DNA of 64,000 bases, from assembly GCF_900184035.1 (NCBI RefSeq), contig NZ_FXWP01000013.1, forward strand, positions 558,001-622,000, given 5' to 3'. Each line of letters begins with the position of its first letter. Positions within the stretch are counted from its first letter, which is position 1. Source of the DNA: Kosakonia pseudosacchari (GTDB taxonomy: Bacteria > Pseudomonadota > Gammaproteobacteria > Enterobacterales > Enterobacteriaceae). The notes beneath the pieces were generated by a model, which was not told the DNA's origin, made no database searches, and worked only from the letters and a program-made list of their open reading frames with translations. Position numbers and translations under genes: made by a program. Below are positions 10,327 to 21,850 of the stretch, one piece after another.

Positions 10327-11727
10327 TCAGAATGTTGCGGAGCGCGGCGTACGCGGGAAGGGGATCACATCACGCACGTTCTGTACGCCGGTTACGTAGG
10401 CAATCAGGCGTTCAAAACCGAGACCGAAGCCGGAGTGCGGTACAGTGCCGTAACGGCGCAGATCGCGATACCACCAGTAATCTTCTTTATTCAGCCCCAT
10501 TTCTGCCATGCGGGCATCCAGGACATCAAGACGCTCTTCACGCTGAGAACCGCCGATGATTTCACCGATACCCGGCGCCAGCACATCCATCGCCGCCACG
10601 GTTTTACCATCTTCGTTAAGACGCATATAGAACGCCTTAATATCTTTCGGGTAGTTTTTCACCACCACCGGTGCTTTGAAGTGTTTCTCGGCCAGGTAAC
10701 GTTCATGTTCAGAAGCCAGATCGACGCCCCAGTAAACCGGGTTCTCGAACTTCTCACCGCATTTTTCGAGAATAGCGACCGCATCGGTGTAATCAACCTG
10801 GGCGAAATCTGCCGCGATGAAACGCTCCAGACGGCCAATCGCGTCTTTATCCACGCGCTCTTCAAAGAACTTAAGGTCATCCAGACGCTCTTCCAGCACC
10901 GCTTTAAAGGCGTATTTCAGCATCGCTTCAGCCAGACGGGCGTTATCGTCGAGATCGGCGAAAGCGATTTCCGGTTCCAGCATCCAGAACTCAGCCAGAT
11001 GGCGGCTGGTGTTGGAATTCTCCGCGCGGAAAGTTGGGCCGAAGGTATAAACCTTGGACAGGGCGCAGGCATAGGTTTCAGCATTCAACTGGCCGGAAAC
11101 GGTCAGGAAGGCTTCTTTGCCAAAGAAATCTTTATCAAAATCGACTTTGCCTTCCGCAGTTCGCGGCAGGTTTTCCATGTCCAGCGTGGAGACGCGGAAC
11201 ATTTCGCCTGCACCTTCGGTATCCGATGCGGTGATAAGCGGCGCAGATACCCAGAAGAAACCTTGTTCGTCGAAGAAACGATGTAACGCCTGCGCCAGCG
11301 TGTGGCGAACGCGCGCAACCGCACCAATCAGGTTGGTACGCGGGCGCAGGTGGGCCACTTCGCGCAGATACTCAATACTATGGCGTTTTGCCGCCATCGG
11401 GTAGGTATCCGGATCTTCAACCCAGCCGGTGACTTCGACAGATGTCGCCTGAATCTCCAGGCTCTGGCCTTCGCCCGGTGAGGCCACGACTTTACCGGTC
11501 ACAATCACCGAGCAGCCGGTGGTCAGACGCAGCACTTCATCATTGTAATTGGGCAGAGAATTATTAATAACGGCCTGTACAGGATTAAAGCAGGAGCCGT
11601 CATAAACGGCGAGGAAGGAGATACCAGCTTTAGAATCTCGGCGGGTGCGTACCCATCCGCGTACGGTGACTTCACTGTCAACGGCAACACGGCTATGGAA
11701 TACGTCGGCTACAGGCACAACGCTCAT
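10327..11727 (-). CDS. asnS: Asparaginyl-tRNA synthetase AsnS
   Basis: Class IIb aminoacyl-tRNA synthetase that charges tRNA-Asn with asparagine. An N-terminal OB-fold anticodon-binding domain occupies about 1-110 ([14 protein letters not shown]). The catalytic domain shows motif 2 as [18 protein letters not shown] and motif 3 as [15 protein letters not shown]. The C-terminus [12 protein letters not shown] is the usual ending, and 466 residues is the E. coli length. It stands alone between ompF and pncB with its own terminator. Confidence 0.98.
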   Translation of the reverse strand: MSVVPVADVFHSRVAVDSEVTVRGWVRTRRDSKAGISFLAVYDGSCFNPVQAVINNSLPNYNDEVLRLTTGCSVIVTGKVVASPGEGQSLEIQATSVEVTGWVEDPDTYPMAAKRHSIEYLREVAHLRPRTNLIGAVARVRHTLAQALHRFFDEQGFFWVSAPLITASDTEGAGEMFRVSTLDMENLPRTAEGKVDFDKDFFGKEAFLTVSGQLNAETYACALSKVYTFGPTFRAENSNTSRHLAEFWMLEPEIAFADLDDNARLAEAMLKYAFKAVLEERLDDLKFFEERVDKDAIGRLERFIAADFAQVDYTDAVAILEKCGEKFENPVYWGVDLASEHERYLAEKHFKAPVVVKNYPKDIKAFYMRLNEDGKTVAAMDVLAPGIGEIIGGSQREERLDVLDARMAEMGLNKEDYWWYRDLRRYGTVPHSGFGLGFERLIAYVTGVQNVRDVIPFPRTPRSATF

Positions 11728-11854
11728 AATATTCTCTCTGTTAATAGTCGGAAAAAATAAACACTTGTCCGCCCGATTAGGGGGGATATCTATGTTACCT
11801 GGCGTACGCCATCAGACAAGCAGAATTAGCAGGAACAATTAATAAATTATTGGC

Positions 11855-11881
11855 AAAAAAGAAGGGAGCCCCCAGGCTCCC
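11855..11881 (-). terminator. Terminator of pncB
   Basis: Minus-strand stem GGGAGCC/GGCTCCC with a 4-base loop followed by TTCTTTTTT, 6 bases after the pncB stop. Confidence 0.88.
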
Positions 11882-11886
11882 TGCTA

Positions 11887-13089
11887 TTAACTGGCTTTTT
11901 TGACCTGCGGCAGGTCAAACGCTTCGCGTAAGGCGCGGACAAACGCCTTGTCATGGCAGATGGTTTTTCCGGGGCTGTCAGATAATTTCGCCACCGGTTT
12001 TCCGTTGCACTCAACGAGTTTGATAACAATATTCAGCGGTTTTACGCCGGGAATATCACACGTCAGGCGTGTCCCGATACCAAAGCCCAGCTTGACGCGA
12101 TCGGCAAAGTGGCAATAGAGATCCAGCGCTTTATTCAGATCAAGATTGTCCGAGAATATCAGCGTCTTCGACAGGGGATCGATGCCGAGTTTCTCATAGT
12201 GAGCAATCGCTTTTTCGCCCCATTCCACTGGATCGCCAGAATCATGGCGCAGGCCCTGGTAGCGGGTTGCGAATTCCGGGCCGAAGTCACGTAAAAACGC
12301 ATCCATCGTAATGCAGTCTGTTAACGCAATCCCCAGTTGGTTTGGATACTCTGCAAGCCAGGCCGCGAGCGCCGCGCGCTGGCTGGTGGCCAAATCGGGG
12401 CTGATCTGTTGGTGCGCCTGGAACCATTCATGCGCCTGGGTACCCATCGGCGTCAGTGACAGGCGACGGGCCAGATCATAATTGCTGGTGCCGATAAACC
12501 ATGGTTCTTGTTGCAACCGCTCGACTATCGCTTGCTGCACATCGCGGGAGAAACGACGCCGCGTGCCGAAATCCATCAGACGGAAACCGGACATATCTAT
12601 TTGCGCGGTGCGCGTAGCGAAATCCGCCAGTTTCTCTTCCAGATGCAGCAGAGCCTGCTGAACACCAGTCTGTGGCGAACGGCAGCGGTGAACCACTTCA
12701 CTGATCACTGCCAGCAGCGGCACTTCCCACATGATCACTTCGCGCCATGGACCGGAAAGGCTGATATGCAGTTTGCCGTTGTCATTGGTAATCGTGACCT
12801 GGCGCGGGTCGTAACGAAAATGACGTAGCCAGTTAAGGTAGTCAGGCTGGAAGAAGGGGAGGCCGGACAGCCACAGATACTCGTCATCTTGCAGACGCAA
12901 CGACTGCATGGCGTCGACCTGTTCGCGGACGGCATCGGCATAAATACCGAGCAGGTCATCACCGCGACAGCGGAATTCGGCCGTGACATGCACGTCATAA
13001 TAGTGGTGGAACACCGCTTGCTGCATATGCAGCTTGTAAGCGTCGGTATCCAGCAGCGTTTGCAGACCAGAGAAAGCGAGTTGAGTCAT
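11887..13089 (-). CDS. pncB: Nicotinate phosphoribosyltransferase PncB
   Basis: Converts nicotinate and PRPP, with ATP hydrolysis, into nicotinate mononucleotide in the NAD salvage pathway. Family blocks visible are [16 protein letters not shown] near the N-terminus, [10 protein letters not shown], and [18 protein letters not shown] with the His region that is autophosphorylated in homologues. I start at the ATG of MTQLAF, which gives 400 residues, the E. coli length. A start five codons upstream (MLLRT) is also open, and neither has an ideally spaced Shine-Dalgarno. It is divergent from pepN across 263 bases. Confidence 0.95.
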   Translation of the reverse strand: MTQLAFSGLQTLLDTDAYKLHMQQAVFHHYYDVHVTAEFRCRGDDLLGIYADAVREQVDAMQSLRLQDDEYLWLSGLPFFQPDYLNWLRHFRYDPRQVTITNDNGKLHISLSGPWREVIMWEVPLLAVISEVVHRCRSPQTGVQQALLHLEEKLADFATRTAQIDMSGFRLMDFGTRRRFSRDVQQAIVERLQQEPWFIGTSNYDLARRLSLTPMGTQAHEWFQAHQQISPDLATSQRAALAAWLAEYPNQLGIALTDCITMDAFLRDFGPEFATRYQGLRHDSGDPVEWGEKAIAHYEKLGIDPLSKTLIFSDNLDLNKALDLYCHFADRVKLGFGIGTRLTCDIPGVKPLNIVIKLVECNGKPVAKLSDSPGKTICHDKAFVRALREAFDLPQVKKAS

Positions 13090-13352
13090 GGTGCGCAGTA
13101 GCATCCTCTTACAGGAGCGTTTAGTACAATAAACAAAGCAGGTAGTCGCTGGAGTATACCTTGTTTACCAGGTTATTGAACCCTGATCACACCATAACGT
13201 GCTGGATGGGTCGATGGCATTTCGTGCCTCCTGTTATAAAAATGTAGCAGACAGAGCTTTTCCCTCTGAAAAGATGAAGATTCTGCGTGGCGCGTTTGCG
13301 GCAACCGGAATAGACTGGAGTCGTAACCAACAGAAGATGCTAAAGGTTTTTT

Positions 13353-15965
13353 ATGACACAACAGCCACAAGCCAAATACCGCCACGACTACCGTGCGCCG
13401 GACTACCTGATTAGCGATATTGACTTGACCTTTGACCTTGACGCCGCCAAAACCGTCGTCACGGCGCAGAGCAAAGTGTCACGCCATAGCGCCTCTGCTG
13501 CGCCGCTACGCCTGGACGGCGGCGAACTGACCCTGATTTCCATTCACGTAAATGATGAGCCCTGGACCAACTATAAAGAAGAAGGCTCCCAGCTGGTGAT
13601 CGATGGCTTGCCAGAGCGTTTTACCTTGCGCATTGTGAATGAGATAAGCCCGGCCGCGAACACCGCGCTCGAAGGTCTGTACCAGTCCGGTGAAGCGCTG
13701 TGCACGCAGTGCGAAGCGGAAGGCTTCCGCCATATTACCTGGTATCTTGACCGCCCGGATGTGCTGGCGCGCTTTACCACCAAGCTGATTGCCGATAAAA
13801 CCCGCTATCCGTTCTTGCTCTCTAACGGCAACCGCGTTGATCAGGGCGAGCTGGATAATGGCCGTCACTGGGTGCAGTGGCAGGATCCGTTCCCGAAACC
13901 CTGCTATCTGTTTGCGCTGGTCGCCGGGGATTTCGACGTCCTGCGCGACACCTTCACCACCCGTTCCGGGCGCGAAGTGGCGCTGGAGCTGTATGTCGAT
14001 CGCGGCAACCTCGATCGTGCGGCATGGGCGATGACCTCGCTGAAAAACTCCATGAAATGGGACGAGCAGCGTTTCGGCCTTGAGTACGATCTCGACATCT
14101 ATATGATTGTCGCTGTCGACTTCTTCAATATGGGCGCGATGGAAAACAAAGGGTTGAACATCTTCAACTCGAAATACGTGCTTGCCCGTACCGATACTGC
14201 CACCGATAAAGACTACCTTGATATCGAGCGCGTAATTGGTCACGAATACTTCCATAACTGGACCGGTAACCGCGTAACCTGCCGCGACTGGTTCCAGCTC
14301 AGCCTGAAAGAAGGCCTGACCGTATTCCGCGATCAGGAGTTCAGCTCCGATCTGGGCTCCCGTGCGGTAAACCGTATTAATAACGTGCGCACCATGCGCG
14401 GTATGCAGTTCGCCGAAGACGCCAGCCCGATGGCGCACCCGATCCGCCCGGATAAAGTCATTGAAATGAATAACTTCTACACCCTGACGGTGTATGAAAA
14501 GGGCGCGGAAGTGATTCGCATGATGCATACGCTGCTTGGCGAAGAGAACTTCCAGAAAGGGATGCAGCTCTATTTTGAGCGTCATGACGGTAGCGCGGCG
14601 ACCTGCGACGATTTCGTGCAGGCTATGGAAGACGCGTCGAATATCGACCTGTCGCATTTCCGCCGCTGGTACAGCCAGGCCGGTACACCCGTGGTGACGG
14701 TGCACGATGATTACAACCCGAACACCGAGCAATACACGCTGACCATCAGCCAGCGCACACCGCCGACCGCCGAACAGCAAGAGAAACTGCCGCTGCACAT
14801 TCCGTTCGATATCGAACTGTATGATAACGAAGGTAAAGTGATCCCGCTGCAGAAAGACGGGCACCCGGTACATAACGTCCTCAACGTCACGCAGGCGGAA
14901 CAGACTTTTATCTTTGATAACGTCTATTACCAGCCGGTGCCGTCGCTGCTGCGTGAATTCTCCGCGCCGGTGAAACTGGAATATAAGTGGAGCGATCAGC
15001 AACTGACTTTCCTGATGCGCCACGCCAGTAACGATTTCTCTCGCTGGGATGCGGCACAAAGCCTGCTGGCAACACACATTAAACTGAACGTTGCGCGCCA
15101 CCAACAGGGCCAGGCGCTGTCGCTGCCACTGCATGTCGCGGATGCCTTCCGTGCGATCCTGCTGGACGAAACGATTGATCCAGCGCTGGCCGCGGAGATC
15201 CTGACGCTGCCGTCGGCAAATGAGATCGCCGAGCTGTTTGAAACTATCGATCCGATCGCCATATCCGCAGTACGTGAAGCACTGACGCGCACGCTTGCCA
15301 CCGAACTTGCTGATGAGTGCCTGGCGGTGTACAACGCGCACAAACTCGATAGCTACCGCGTTGAACATGCGGATATCGGCAAACGTTCTTTACGCAACAC
15401 GTGCTTGCGTTACCTGGCGTTTGGCGATGCGCAACTGGCAGACAAACTGGTGAGCCAGCAGTATCACGACGCTGATAACATGACGGATGCCCTGGCGGCG
15501 CTCTCTGCAGCGGTTGCCGCGCAACTGCCGTGCCGTGATGCGCTGATGCAAGAGTACGATGACAAATGGCATCACGACGGCCTGGTGATGGATAAATGGT
15601 TTATCCTGCAGGCCACCAGCCCGGCGGAAGATGTGCTGCAAACGGTGCGCAGCCTGTTGAAGCATCGCTCGTTCTCGCTCAGCAACCCGAACCGCATCCG
15701 CTCGCTGATTGGCGCTTTCGCCGGCAGCAACCCGGCGGCGTTCCATGCGCTGGATGGCAGCGGTTATCAGTTCCTGGCCGAGATGTTAACTGAGCTGAAC
15801 AGCCGTAACCCGCAAGTGGCATCGCGTCTGATTGAGCCGCTGATCCGCCTGAAACGCTATGACGCTAAACGTCAGGCGATGATGCGTGCGGCGCTGGAGC
15901 AGTTAAAAGCGTTGCCGAACCTTTCCGGCGATCTGTACGAGAAAGTCAGCAAAGCGCTGGCGTAA
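13353..15965 (+). CDS. pepN: Aminopeptidase N PepN (M1 family)
   Basis: Major cytosolic broad-specificity zinc aminopeptidase that trims N-terminal residues from peptides made by Lon, Clp and other ATP-dependent proteases. The exopeptidase motif GAMEN begins at residue 261 and the zinc site HEYFH at 297 (His297, His301). The third ligand is the Glu of LKEGLTVF, near 320. These positions and the 870-residue length are those of E. coli PepN. The C-terminal half is the helical domain that shields the active site. A modest AAAGG precedes the ATG. It is transcribed alone and ends at a terminator. Confidence 0.98.
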   Translation: MTQQPQAKYRHDYRAPDYLISDIDLTFDLDAAKTVVTAQSKVSRHSASAAPLRLDGGELTLISIHVNDEPWTNYKEEGSQLVIDGLPERFTLRIVNEISPAANTALEGLYQSGEALCTQCEAEGFRHITWYLDRPDVLARFTTKLIADKTRYPFLLSNGNRVDQGELDNGRHWVQWQDPFPKPCYLFALVAGDFDVLRDTFTTRSGREVALELYVDRGNLDRAAWAMTSLKNSMKWDEQRFGLEYDLDIYMIVAVDFFNMGAMENKGLNIFNSKYVLARTDTATDKDYLDIERVIGHEYFHNWTGNRVTCRDWFQLSLKEGLTVFRDQEFSSDLGSRAVNRINNVRTMRGMQFAEDASPMAHPIRPDKVIEMNNFYTLTVYEKGAEVIRMMHTLLGEENFQKGMQLYFERHDGSAATCDDFVQAMEDASNIDLSHFRRWYSQAGTPVVTVHDDYNPNTEQYTLTISQRTPPTAEQQEKLPLHIPFDIELYDNEGKVIPLQKDGHPVHNVLNVTQAEQTFIFDNVYYQPVPSLLREFSAPVKLEYKWSDQQLTFLMRHASNDFSRWDAAQSLLATHIKLNVARHQQGQALSLPLHVADAFRAILLDETIDPALAAEILTLPSANEIAELFETIDPIAISAVREALTRTLATELADECLAVYNAHKLDSYRVEHADIGKRSLRNTCLRYLAFGDAQLADKLVSQQYHDADNMTDALAALSAAVAAQLPCRDALMQEYDDKWHHDGLVMDKWFILQATSPAEDVLQTVRSLLKHRSFSLSNPNRIRSLIGAFAGSNPAAFHALDGSGYQFLAEMLTELNSRNPQVASRLIEPLIRLKRYDAKRQAMMRAALEQLKALPNLSGDLYEKVSKALA

Positions 15966-15971
15966 TGAAAA

Positions 15972-16001
15972 TGCCGCCTTCACCGAAGGCGGCACTGTTT
16001 T
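15972..16001 (+). terminator. Terminator of pepN
   Basis: Stem TGCCGCCTT/AAGGCGGCA (9 bp) with a 5-base loop, then CTGTTTT, 6 bases after the pepN stop. Confidence 0.8.
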
Positions 16002-16172
16002 CCCCACAAAGGGCACGCCGAAACTGTAATAAGCAGCGCCTGCCAGTCTGTTATTTAATCCCAAAGCCAACCGGGCAGAACTCAATCCGGTTGATGATCG
16101 CGCCGACAGAGCGTGGTTTTCAGTAAGCAATAAGCCTTAACGGGCGCGACCTGTGCCGGTTACTACAGAGCA

Positions 16173-16949
16173 TTAAGCGTGGCGAGTATGCGGTAACGGA
16201 ACGGTTTCCGACTCGCCGCGTTTCATCACCCGGTTCAATACTTCCGCTTCCAGCTCCGCCAGCCTTACCGAACCCAGGCGGCGTGGACGTGGCAGATCGA
16301 TGGCTAAGTCCAGCCCGATTTTTCCTTCTTCTATTAACAGTACGCGATCCGCCATTGCCACTGCTTCACTGACATCATGCGTCACCAGCACCACTGTGAA
16401 ACCGTGTGTCTGCCATAACTGTGTGATGAGCGCCTGCATCTCCAGTCGGGTTAATGCATCCAGCGCACCTAACGGTTCGTCGAGCAGCAGCAGCCCCGGT
16501 TGATGTACCAGCGCCCGCGCCAGCGCGACCCGCTGTTTCTGGCCGCCGGACAACACCGCAGGCCACTCGCTGGCTCGCTGCTCCAGCCCGACCGCGCGTA
16601 ACGCATCCTGTGCGGCCTCGCGCCAGCGGCCTTTCAACCCTAAACCGACATTATCTATTACGGATTTCCATGGCAGGAGCCGGGCATCCTGAAACATCAT
16701 TCGCGTGTCATTTTGAATGTTCGCCAGCGGTGTACTACCCGCTAACAGCTCTCCGGCATTGGCGGTTTCCAGCCCGGCCAGCAGGCGCAGCAATGTGCTT
16801 TTGCCTCCGCCGCTGCGACCTACCACGGCGACAAACTGCCCGGCGGCAATATGCAGATCCAGCCCGCTCAGCACGGTGTTATTGCCGTAATGCTTACTCA
16901 CGCCATTTAATAACAGCGGGATCCCCTGAGTGAGTCGCGCAGTATTCAT
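16173..16949 (-). CDS. ssuB: Aliphatic sulfonate ABC transporter ATPase SsuB
   Basis: ATP-binding subunit of the SsuABC importer for alkanesulfonates, used as a sulfur source during sulfate starvation. Walker [10 protein letters not shown] lies at 44-52, followed by the signature LSGGQKQR and Walker [16 protein letters not shown] start at the ATG of MNTARL, whose ATGA overlaps the ssuC stop by four bases; the open frame extends 15 codons further up, but homologues begin here. This gives 258 residues. It is the last gene of ssuEADCB. Confidence 0.95.
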   Translation of the reverse strand: MNTARLTQGIPLLLNGVSKHYGNNTVLSGLDLHIAAGQFVAVVGRSGGGKSTLLRLLAGLETANAGELLAGSTPLANIQNDTRMMFQDARLLPWKSVIDNVGLGLKGRWREAAQDALRAVGLEQRASEWPAVLSGGQKQRVALARALVHQPGLLLLDEPLGALDALTRLEMQALITQLWQTHGFTVVLVTHDVSEAVAMADRVLLIEEGKIGLDLAIDLPRPRRLGSVRLAELEAEVLNRVMKRGESETVPLPHTRHA

Positions 16950-17734
16950 GCTGTTGCCTCCTTCACGTGATAAGCGGGATGCCAGCGCAGCCACAGGCGC
17001 TCCAGCAATTGCGCACTGACATCGGCGAGTTTACCGAGCAGGGCATAGAGGATGATGGCGACCACCACGACATCCGTTTGCAGGAACTCTCTGGCGTTCA
17101 TCGCCAGGTAGCCAATCCCGGCGTTAGCGGAAATCGTCTCCGCCACAATCAGCGTCAGCCACATCAGGCCGAGCGCAAAGCGTACCCCGACCATAATCGA
17201 CGGCAGAGCGCCGGGGAGGATCACATGAGCAAAGAGCGCAAAACCGGACAAACCGTAGCTGCGCGCCATCTCCAGTAACCCGCGGTCGATATTACGAATG
17301 CCGTGCCAGGTATTGATGTAAATGGGGAACAACGTGCCAAGCGCAACAAGGAAAATTTTCGCGCTCTCATCAATACCAAACCACAAGATAACCAGGGGGA
17401 TCAGTGCCAGATGCGGCACATTGCGCAACATCTGGATCGAGGTATCCAGCAGACGTTCTCCCCAGCGCGACAACCCGCTAATCAACCCCAGCGTCAGACC
17501 GATACTGCCGCCGATCGAAAAACCAATCACCGCACGCCAGGAGCTGATCGCCAGGTGTTGCCACAATTCACCGCTCACGCTTAATGTCCAGAACGCTTCC
17601 AGCACGCCCTCCGGTGAGGGAAGAATGCGCGTGGAGAGCAGGCCGGTGGAGGAGGCGATTTGCCATACCACCACAATCCCCGCCGGCAGCAGCCAGGGGG
17701 CAATGCGCAGGAGCCATCTCTTTTCTGCCGCCAT
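16946..17734 (-). CDS. ssuC: Aliphatic sulfonate ABC transporter permease SsuC
   Basis: Inner-membrane permease of the SsuABC importer. A first hydrophobic helix ([17 protein letters not shown]) is followed by the BPD_transp_1 core with about five more helices. The ATPase-contact EAA-type loop reads [25 protein letters not shown], about 162-186 (quoted only as the region around [10 protein letters not shown]). The 262-residue length matches E. coli (263). It starts 8 bases after ssuD and overlaps ssuB by four bases, so translation is coupled. Confidence 0.96.
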   Translation of the reverse strand: MAAEKRWLLRIAPWLLPAGIVVVWQIASSTGLLSTRILPSPEGVLEAFWTLSVSGELWQHLAISSWRAVIGFSIGGSIGLTLGLISGLSRWGERLLDTSIQMLRNVPHLALIPLVILWFGIDESAKIFLVALGTLFPIYINTWHGIRNIDRGLLEMARSYGLSGFALFAHVILPGALPSIMVGVRFALGLMWLTLIVAETISANAGIGYLAMNAREFLQTDVVVVAIILYALLGKLADVSAQLLERLWLRWHPAYHVKEATA

Positions 17735-17742
17735 AATTTGCC

Positions 17743-18888
17743 TCAGCTTTGCGCCACTTTTCGGGGAATAAACTCGTTCGCCACGGTTTCGCCCTGCGGT
17801 TGCAATGGCTGTGGCTGCGGAATTTGCGGCACCGTGACATCCAGGTGCGGGAACAGCAGTTCGCCGACACGATATGCCTCTTCCAGGTGCGGATAACCGG
17901 AAAGAATAAAACTGTCGATACCAAGCTCAGCGTATTCATTGATTCTTGCCGCGACGGTCGGGCCATCGCCCACCAGCGCGGTTCCCGCGCCGCCGCGTAC
18001 CAGCCCAACGCCAGCCCACAGGTTGGGGCTGATCTCCAGCTGATCGCGCTTGCCGCCATGAAGCGCCGCCATCCGCTGTTGACCGACGGAATCCTGGCGA
18101 GAGAAGGCGGCCTGCGCTTTAGCAATCGTGGCATCATCCAGATGGGCGATCAGGTTATTCGCTGCCTGCCAGGCTTCTGCATTCGTTTCCCGGACAATTA
18201 CATGCAGACGAATACCGAAGCGCACTTTACGCCCGTAGGCTGCGGCTTTGGCGCGTACCTTTTCAATTTTTTCTTTTACCTGCGCTGGCGGCTCGCCCCA
18301 TGTCAGATAGAGGTCTACCTGCTCAGCGGCCAGATCTTGTGCCACATCGGACGATCCGCCGAAATAGAGCGGCGGTCGCGGTTGCTGCACCGGCGGGAAA
18401 AAGAGTTTCGCACCACGCACATGAATATGTTTACCCTCGAAGTCTACAGTGTCGCCTTCCAGCAGACGACGCCAGACGTGAGTAAACTCGGCAGAGGCTT
18501 CATAACGCTGCGTATGATCGAGAAATACGCCGTCTCCGGCCAGTTCCTGCGGATCGCTGCCGGTCACCAGGTTAAACAGTGCCCGTCCGTTGGAGAGCCT
18601 GTCCAGCGTGGCCGCCTGACGCGCAGCGACGGTCGGCGACGTGACGCTGGGGCGCAGGGCGACAAGAAACTTCAACCGCTGTGTCACCGGGATAAGTGAG
18701 GCGGCGACCAGCCACGCGTCTTCACAGGAACGCCCGGTGGGGATCAGCACTCCGCTGAACCCTAAACGATCCGCTGCCTGCGCGACTTGTTGTAAATAAG
18801 CATGATCTACCGGGCGCGAGCCGTGGTCCGTCCCTAAATAGTGACCATCGCCGTGGGTGGGTAAAAACCAGAACAGATTTAAGCTCAT
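17743..18888 (-). CDS. ssuD: FMNH2-dependent alkanesulfonate monooxygenase SsuD
   Basis: Flavin-dependent monooxygenase of the bacterial luciferase-like fold. It uses FMNH2 supplied by SsuE, with O2, to cleave the C-S bond of alkanesulfonates, releasing sulfite and an aldehyde. The start [15 protein letters not shown] and the block [18 protein letters not shown] are characteristic; 381 residues is the E. coli length. Its ATG overlaps the ssuA stop by four bases (ATGA), showing tight coupling in the operon. Confidence 0.97.
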   Translation of the reverse strand: MSLNLFWFLPTHGDGHYLGTDHGSRPVDHAYLQQVAQAADRLGFSGVLIPTGRSCEDAWLVAASLIPVTQRLKFLVALRPSVTSPTVAARQAATLDRLSNGRALFNLVTGSDPQELAGDGVFLDHTQRYEASAEFTHVWRRLLEGDTVDFEGKHIHVRGAKLFFPPVQQPRPPLYFGGSSDVAQDLAAEQVDLYLTWGEPPAQVKEKIEKVRAKAAAYGRKVRFGIRLHVIVRETNAEAWQAANNLIAHLDDATIAKAQAAFSRQDSVGQQRMAALHGGKRDQLEISPNLWAGVGLVRGGAGTALVGDGPTVAARINEYAELGIDSFILSGYPHLEEAYRVGELLFPHLDVTVPQIPQPQPLQPQGETVANEFIPRKVAQS

Positions 18889-19856
18889 GACTTGGCTCCT
18901 TGATTGGCCGGTTGCCAGATACGGGTGCGAATATCGACTTTTTTCGGTAGTAAACGGTTTTCATAAAAGAGATCGGCCGTTTGCTGTTGCAGTGCGGCGG
19001 TGGTGTCGTCGACTGGCGAAATTTTGGTTGGCGGGCGGTGATCGAAATAGCTGGCAATCACCGGCTGAGGCAACCCCAACGTTTTGGCAAACAGCGCGAT
19101 GCTTTCGTCACGCTGGCTAAGGGTTAACGCGTCGGCTTCGCTAAAGGTATTCAGAACGCCCTGAATAAATGCACCGTTTTTTTCCGCATAGGGACGCGAA
19201 GCTAAATAAAACGAACCGGTCTGTTTCAGCGTGGTGCCGTCTTTTAATACGCGCACGCCACCCTGAAGCAGGGCCGCCGAGTAGTAAGGATCCCAGATGG
19301 CCCACGCATCAACATTACCTTGCTGGAACGCGGCACGTGCATCTGCTGGGGTCAAAAACACCGGCTGGATATCGCTGAATTTCAGCCCGGCCTGTTGCAG
19401 AGCACGCAGCAGTAAATTGTGTGAACTGGAACCTTTCTGCAAAGCGACTTTGTGTCCTTTCAGATCGGCAACCGTTTTAATCGGGCTATTTTGGGCAACA
19501 AGGATCACTTCTGCTTTCGGCTTTGGCGGCTCAACGCCGACATACAAAAGATCCGCGCCTGCGGCCTGGGCAAAAATCGGCGGAATATCGCCCGTACTGC
19601 CGAGATCAATACTGCCAATATTCAGCGCTTCCAGCATTTGTGGGCCTGCCGGGAATTCCGTCCAGGTGATTTTGGTGTTCGGGTAGCGTTTTTCCAGCAG
19701 TGCATAGCTTTTTGCCAGCACCATGCTGACGCTGCCTTTCTGGTAACCAATACGCAAACTTTCCGGTGCCGGTTCGGCGGCCTGCGTCCAGGCGGAAAGC
19801 GTCAGTAAACCGCTTAACGCTAACCATTGCGCGCGGTTTTTGAACAGATTAAACAT
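18885..19856 (-). CDS. ssuA: Aliphatic sulfonate-binding periplasmic protein SsuA
   Basis: Periplasmic solute-binding protein that delivers alkanesulfonates to SsuBC. A signal peptide of about 26 residues ends at WTQA-AEP. The mature part opens with [17 protein letters not shown] and contains [16 protein letters not shown] and [14 protein letters not shown], typical of the SsuA/TauA/NMT1-like fold. Length is 323 residues. It overlaps ssuE by eight bases and ssuD by four. Confidence 0.96.
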   Translation of the reverse strand: MFNLFKNRAQWLALSGLLTLSAWTQAAEPAPESLRIGYQKGSVSMVLAKSYALLEKRYPNTKITWTEFPAGPQMLEALNIGSIDLGSTGDIPPIFAQAAGADLLYVGVEPPKPKAEVILVAQNSPIKTVADLKGHKVALQKGSSSHNLLLRALQQAGLKFSDIQPVFLTPADARAAFQQGNVDAWAIWDPYYSAALLQGGVRVLKDGTTLKQTGSFYLASRPYAEKNGAFIQGVLNTFSEADALTLSQRDESIALFAKTLGLPQPVIASYFDHRPPTKISPVDDTTAALQQQTADLFYENRLLPKKVDIRTRIWQPANQGAKS

Positions 19857-20424
19857 GCGCGACTCCTTGCGGCAGGTGGAAAGCCGGGGCCTGAATATCC
19901 CGGCGGTGCAGCGCTTGCCAGAAGGTTTCCAGTGCTTTATCCAGACGGGTTTGCAGGTTAGGCGTCAGGCTGGGCTTGTGCTGGTAATCCAGCACCTGAC
20001 TGTCATCGGCGAAAACGCCATGCAGGATCTCTTGCGCTTTCAGCGCGCTGAGCACCGGCTTTAGCGCGTAATCCACCGCCAGCATATGCGCCACGGTGCC
20101 GCCAGTGGCCAGCGGCAACACCACTTTGCCCTCCAGTGCCCGCTCGGGCAGTAGATCGAGCAGCGTTTTCAGGGCGCCGGAGTAAGCCGCTTTATAGATC
20201 GGTGTGGCGACGATTAAGCCATCGGCCTCGTTAAGTTGCCCTATAAATGTTTGCAACGCGGGGCTATCAAAGCGGGCATAGATGAGATCCTCCGGCGCGA
20301 AATTTTGCAAATGCCAGTGACACACTTCGATATCCTGCGCATTCAGGCGCTCGTGGGCATACTCCAGCAACGCGCTGGAGCGGGAGGGAAAGCGCGGGCT
20401 TCCGGCCAGGGTGACAACTCTCAT
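19849..20424 (-). CDS. ssuE: NAD(P)H-dependent FMN reductase SsuE
   Basis: Flavodoxin-fold reductase that makes FMNH2 for SsuD. The N-terminal phosphate-binding segment reads [18 protein letters not shown], and the block [18 protein letters not shown] is typical of the NADPH-dependent FMN reductase family. Length is 191 residues, as in E. coli. It is the first gene of ssuEADCB and faces away from pyrD. In E. coli the operon is activated by Cbl and indirectly by CysB when sulfate is short; the 247 bases upstream would hold that site, but I could not define it. Confidence 0.96.
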   Translation of the reverse strand: MRVVTLAGSPRFPSRSSALLEYAHERLNAQDIEVCHWHLQNFAPEDLIYARFDSPALQTFIGQLNEADGLIVATPIYKAAYSGALKTLLDLLPERALEGKVVLPLATGGTVAHMLAVDYALKPVLSALKAQEILHGVFADDSQVLDYQHKPSLTPNLQTRLDKALETFWQALHRRDIQAPAFHLPQGVAHV

Positions 20425-20561
20425 AATCGCTCCTTATAACCAATTGTTTGCTTTTAGATAACATTCATAACAATTTAAGGCAGTGTGGCAGAGTCGATTT
20501 ATTCCACTAAATGATTTATTCGATGAAAATATGCTGAAATTTGCATAAAGGAGAGTGATGA

Positions 20562-20577
20562 GAGAAAACGATTGCGT
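20562..20577 (+). promoter_or_regulatory. Candidate PurR box upstream of pyrD
   Basis: GAGAAAACGATTGCGT agrees with the PurR consensus ACGCAAACGTTTGCGT at 12 of 16 positions, counted by eye. E. coli pyrD is a known PurR target. It lies about 50 bases before the likely -10 element. Confidence 0.4.
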
Positions 20578-20628
20578 CGAATCGCCTTTTTTTGCCGCAG
20601 GTCAATTCCCTTTCACCGGGTAATCGCA

Positions 20629-20666
20629 GATAATACGCCCCCGGTTTGCAACCGGGAATCCAGGAG
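20629..20666 (+). promoter_or_regulatory. pyrD -10 element and CTP-sensing leader hairpin
   Basis: GATAAT (20629-20634) is a good -10 and is followed by the C-rich start region ACGCCCCC. A stem CCCGGTT/AACCGGG (20640-20646 with 20650-20656) then lies just before the Shine-Dalgarno AGGAG. In E. coli and Salmonella pyrD, start-site choice set by CTP decides whether this hairpin forms and hides the ribosome site. The same layout is present here. Confidence 0.75.
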
Positions 20667-20671
20667 AGTTC

Positions 20672-21682
20672 ATGTACTACCCCTTCGTTCGTAAAGCCCT
20701 TTTCCAGCTCGATCCAGAGCGCGCTCATGAATTAACGTTCCAGCAATTACGCCGTATTACCGGCACGCCTTTTGAAGCCCTTGTGCGTCAGCGTGTACCG
20801 GAGAAACCGGTCAAATGCATGGGTCTGACCTTTAAAAACCCGTTGGGGTTAGCGGCCGGGCTGGATAAAAATGGTGAGTGCATTGATGCGCTGGGTGCGA
20901 TGGGGTTTGGCGCCATCGAAATCGGTACCGTGACGCCGCGCCCGCAGCCTGGTAATGACAAGCCGAGGATCTTCCGCCTGGTGGAGGCTGAAGGGCTGAT
21001 CAACCGCATGGGCTTTAATAATCTTGGCGTCGATAACCTGGTTGAGAACGTGAAAAAATCGCACTTCGACGGTGTCCTGGGCATTAATATTGGCAAGAAT
21101 AAAGACACGCCTGTCGAGCAGGGTAAAGATGACTACCTGATTTGTATGGAAAAAATCTATGCCTATGCCGGTTATATCGCCATCAATATTTCCTCACCAA
21201 ATACGCCCGGTTTACGTACGTTACAATATGGCGAAGCGCTGGACGATCTGCTTACGGCAATTAAGAATAAGCAAAACGATCTGCAAAATGTGCATCATAA
21301 ATATGTTCCGGTAGCCGTAAAGATCGCACCAGATCTTTCTGAAGAGGAATTGATCCAGGTAGCCGATAGTTTAGTTCGCCACAATATCGATGGCGTTATT
21401 GCCACTAATACCACGCTGGAAAGATCGCTGGTGCAGGGAATGAAACATTGTGACGAAACGGGTGGTTTAAGTGGCCGTCCGTTGCAATTAAAAAGCACGG
21501 AAATTATTCGGCGGTTGTCGCAAGAATTAAACGGACGCTTGCCGATTATTGGCGTAGGCGGCATCGACTCGGTGATAGCGGCTCGCGAGAAAATTGCCGC
21601 CGGTGCGTCACTGGTGCAAATTTATTCGGGCTTTATTTTTAAAGGCCCACCGCTGATTAAAGAAATCGTTACCCATATCTAA
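20672..21682 (+). CDS. pyrD: Dihydroorotate dehydrogenase (quinone), class 2, PyrD
   Basis: Membrane-associated flavoprotein that oxidises dihydroorotate to orotate and passes electrons to quinone, the fourth step of pyrimidine synthesis. The N-terminal helix [19 protein letters not shown] is the class 2 membrane-binding segment. The FMN-binding barrel includes [22 protein letters not shown] with the catalytic-serine region, and the phosphate-binding GVGGIDS near the C-terminus. The 336 residues match E. coli. Regulation is visible in the leader hairpin and a possible PurR box. Confidence 0.98.
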   Translation: MYYPFVRKALFQLDPERAHELTFQQLRRITGTPFEALVRQRVPEKPVKCMGLTFKNPLGLAAGLDKNGECIDALGAMGFGAIEIGTVTPRPQPGNDKPRIFRLVEAEGLINRMGFNNLGVDNLVENVKKSHFDGVLGINIGKNKDTPVEQGKDDYLICMEKIYAYAGYIAINISSPNTPGLRTLQYGEALDDLLTAIKNKQNDLQNVHHKYVPVAVKIAPDLSEEELIQVADSLVRHNIDGVIATNTTLERSLVQGMKHCDETGGLSGRPLQLKSTEIIRRLSQELNGRLPIIGVGGIDSVIAAREKIAAGASLVQIYSGFIFKGPPLIKEIVTHI

Positions 21683-21702
21683 TCTTTTATCCCTTCCTGT
21701 GT

Positions 21703-21735
21703 AACCAGGGCTTTATTTCCCGCCCTGGTTGTTTT
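21703..21735 (+). terminator. Terminator of pyrD
   Basis: Stem AACCAGGGC/GCCCTGGTT (9 bp) with a 10-base loop followed by GTTTTAT, 20 bases after the pyrD stop. Confidence 0.75.
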
Positions 21736-21850
21736 ATATTCCACCACTGTTGCTAATTTAAACATTTTAGTCTTTTATTATTTAGGTAATAAACGAGGCG
21801 GCAAACAGGATGAAAAAACGACAGGATGTTTAGGGGAAGGGGAGAGGAAA

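Noticed and set aside
13506..15368. A 620-codon open frame on the minus strand inside pepN
   Set aside because: It is a shadow of pepN codon usage, with no ribosome site and no recognisable protein, while pepN itself is complete with its catalytic residues.
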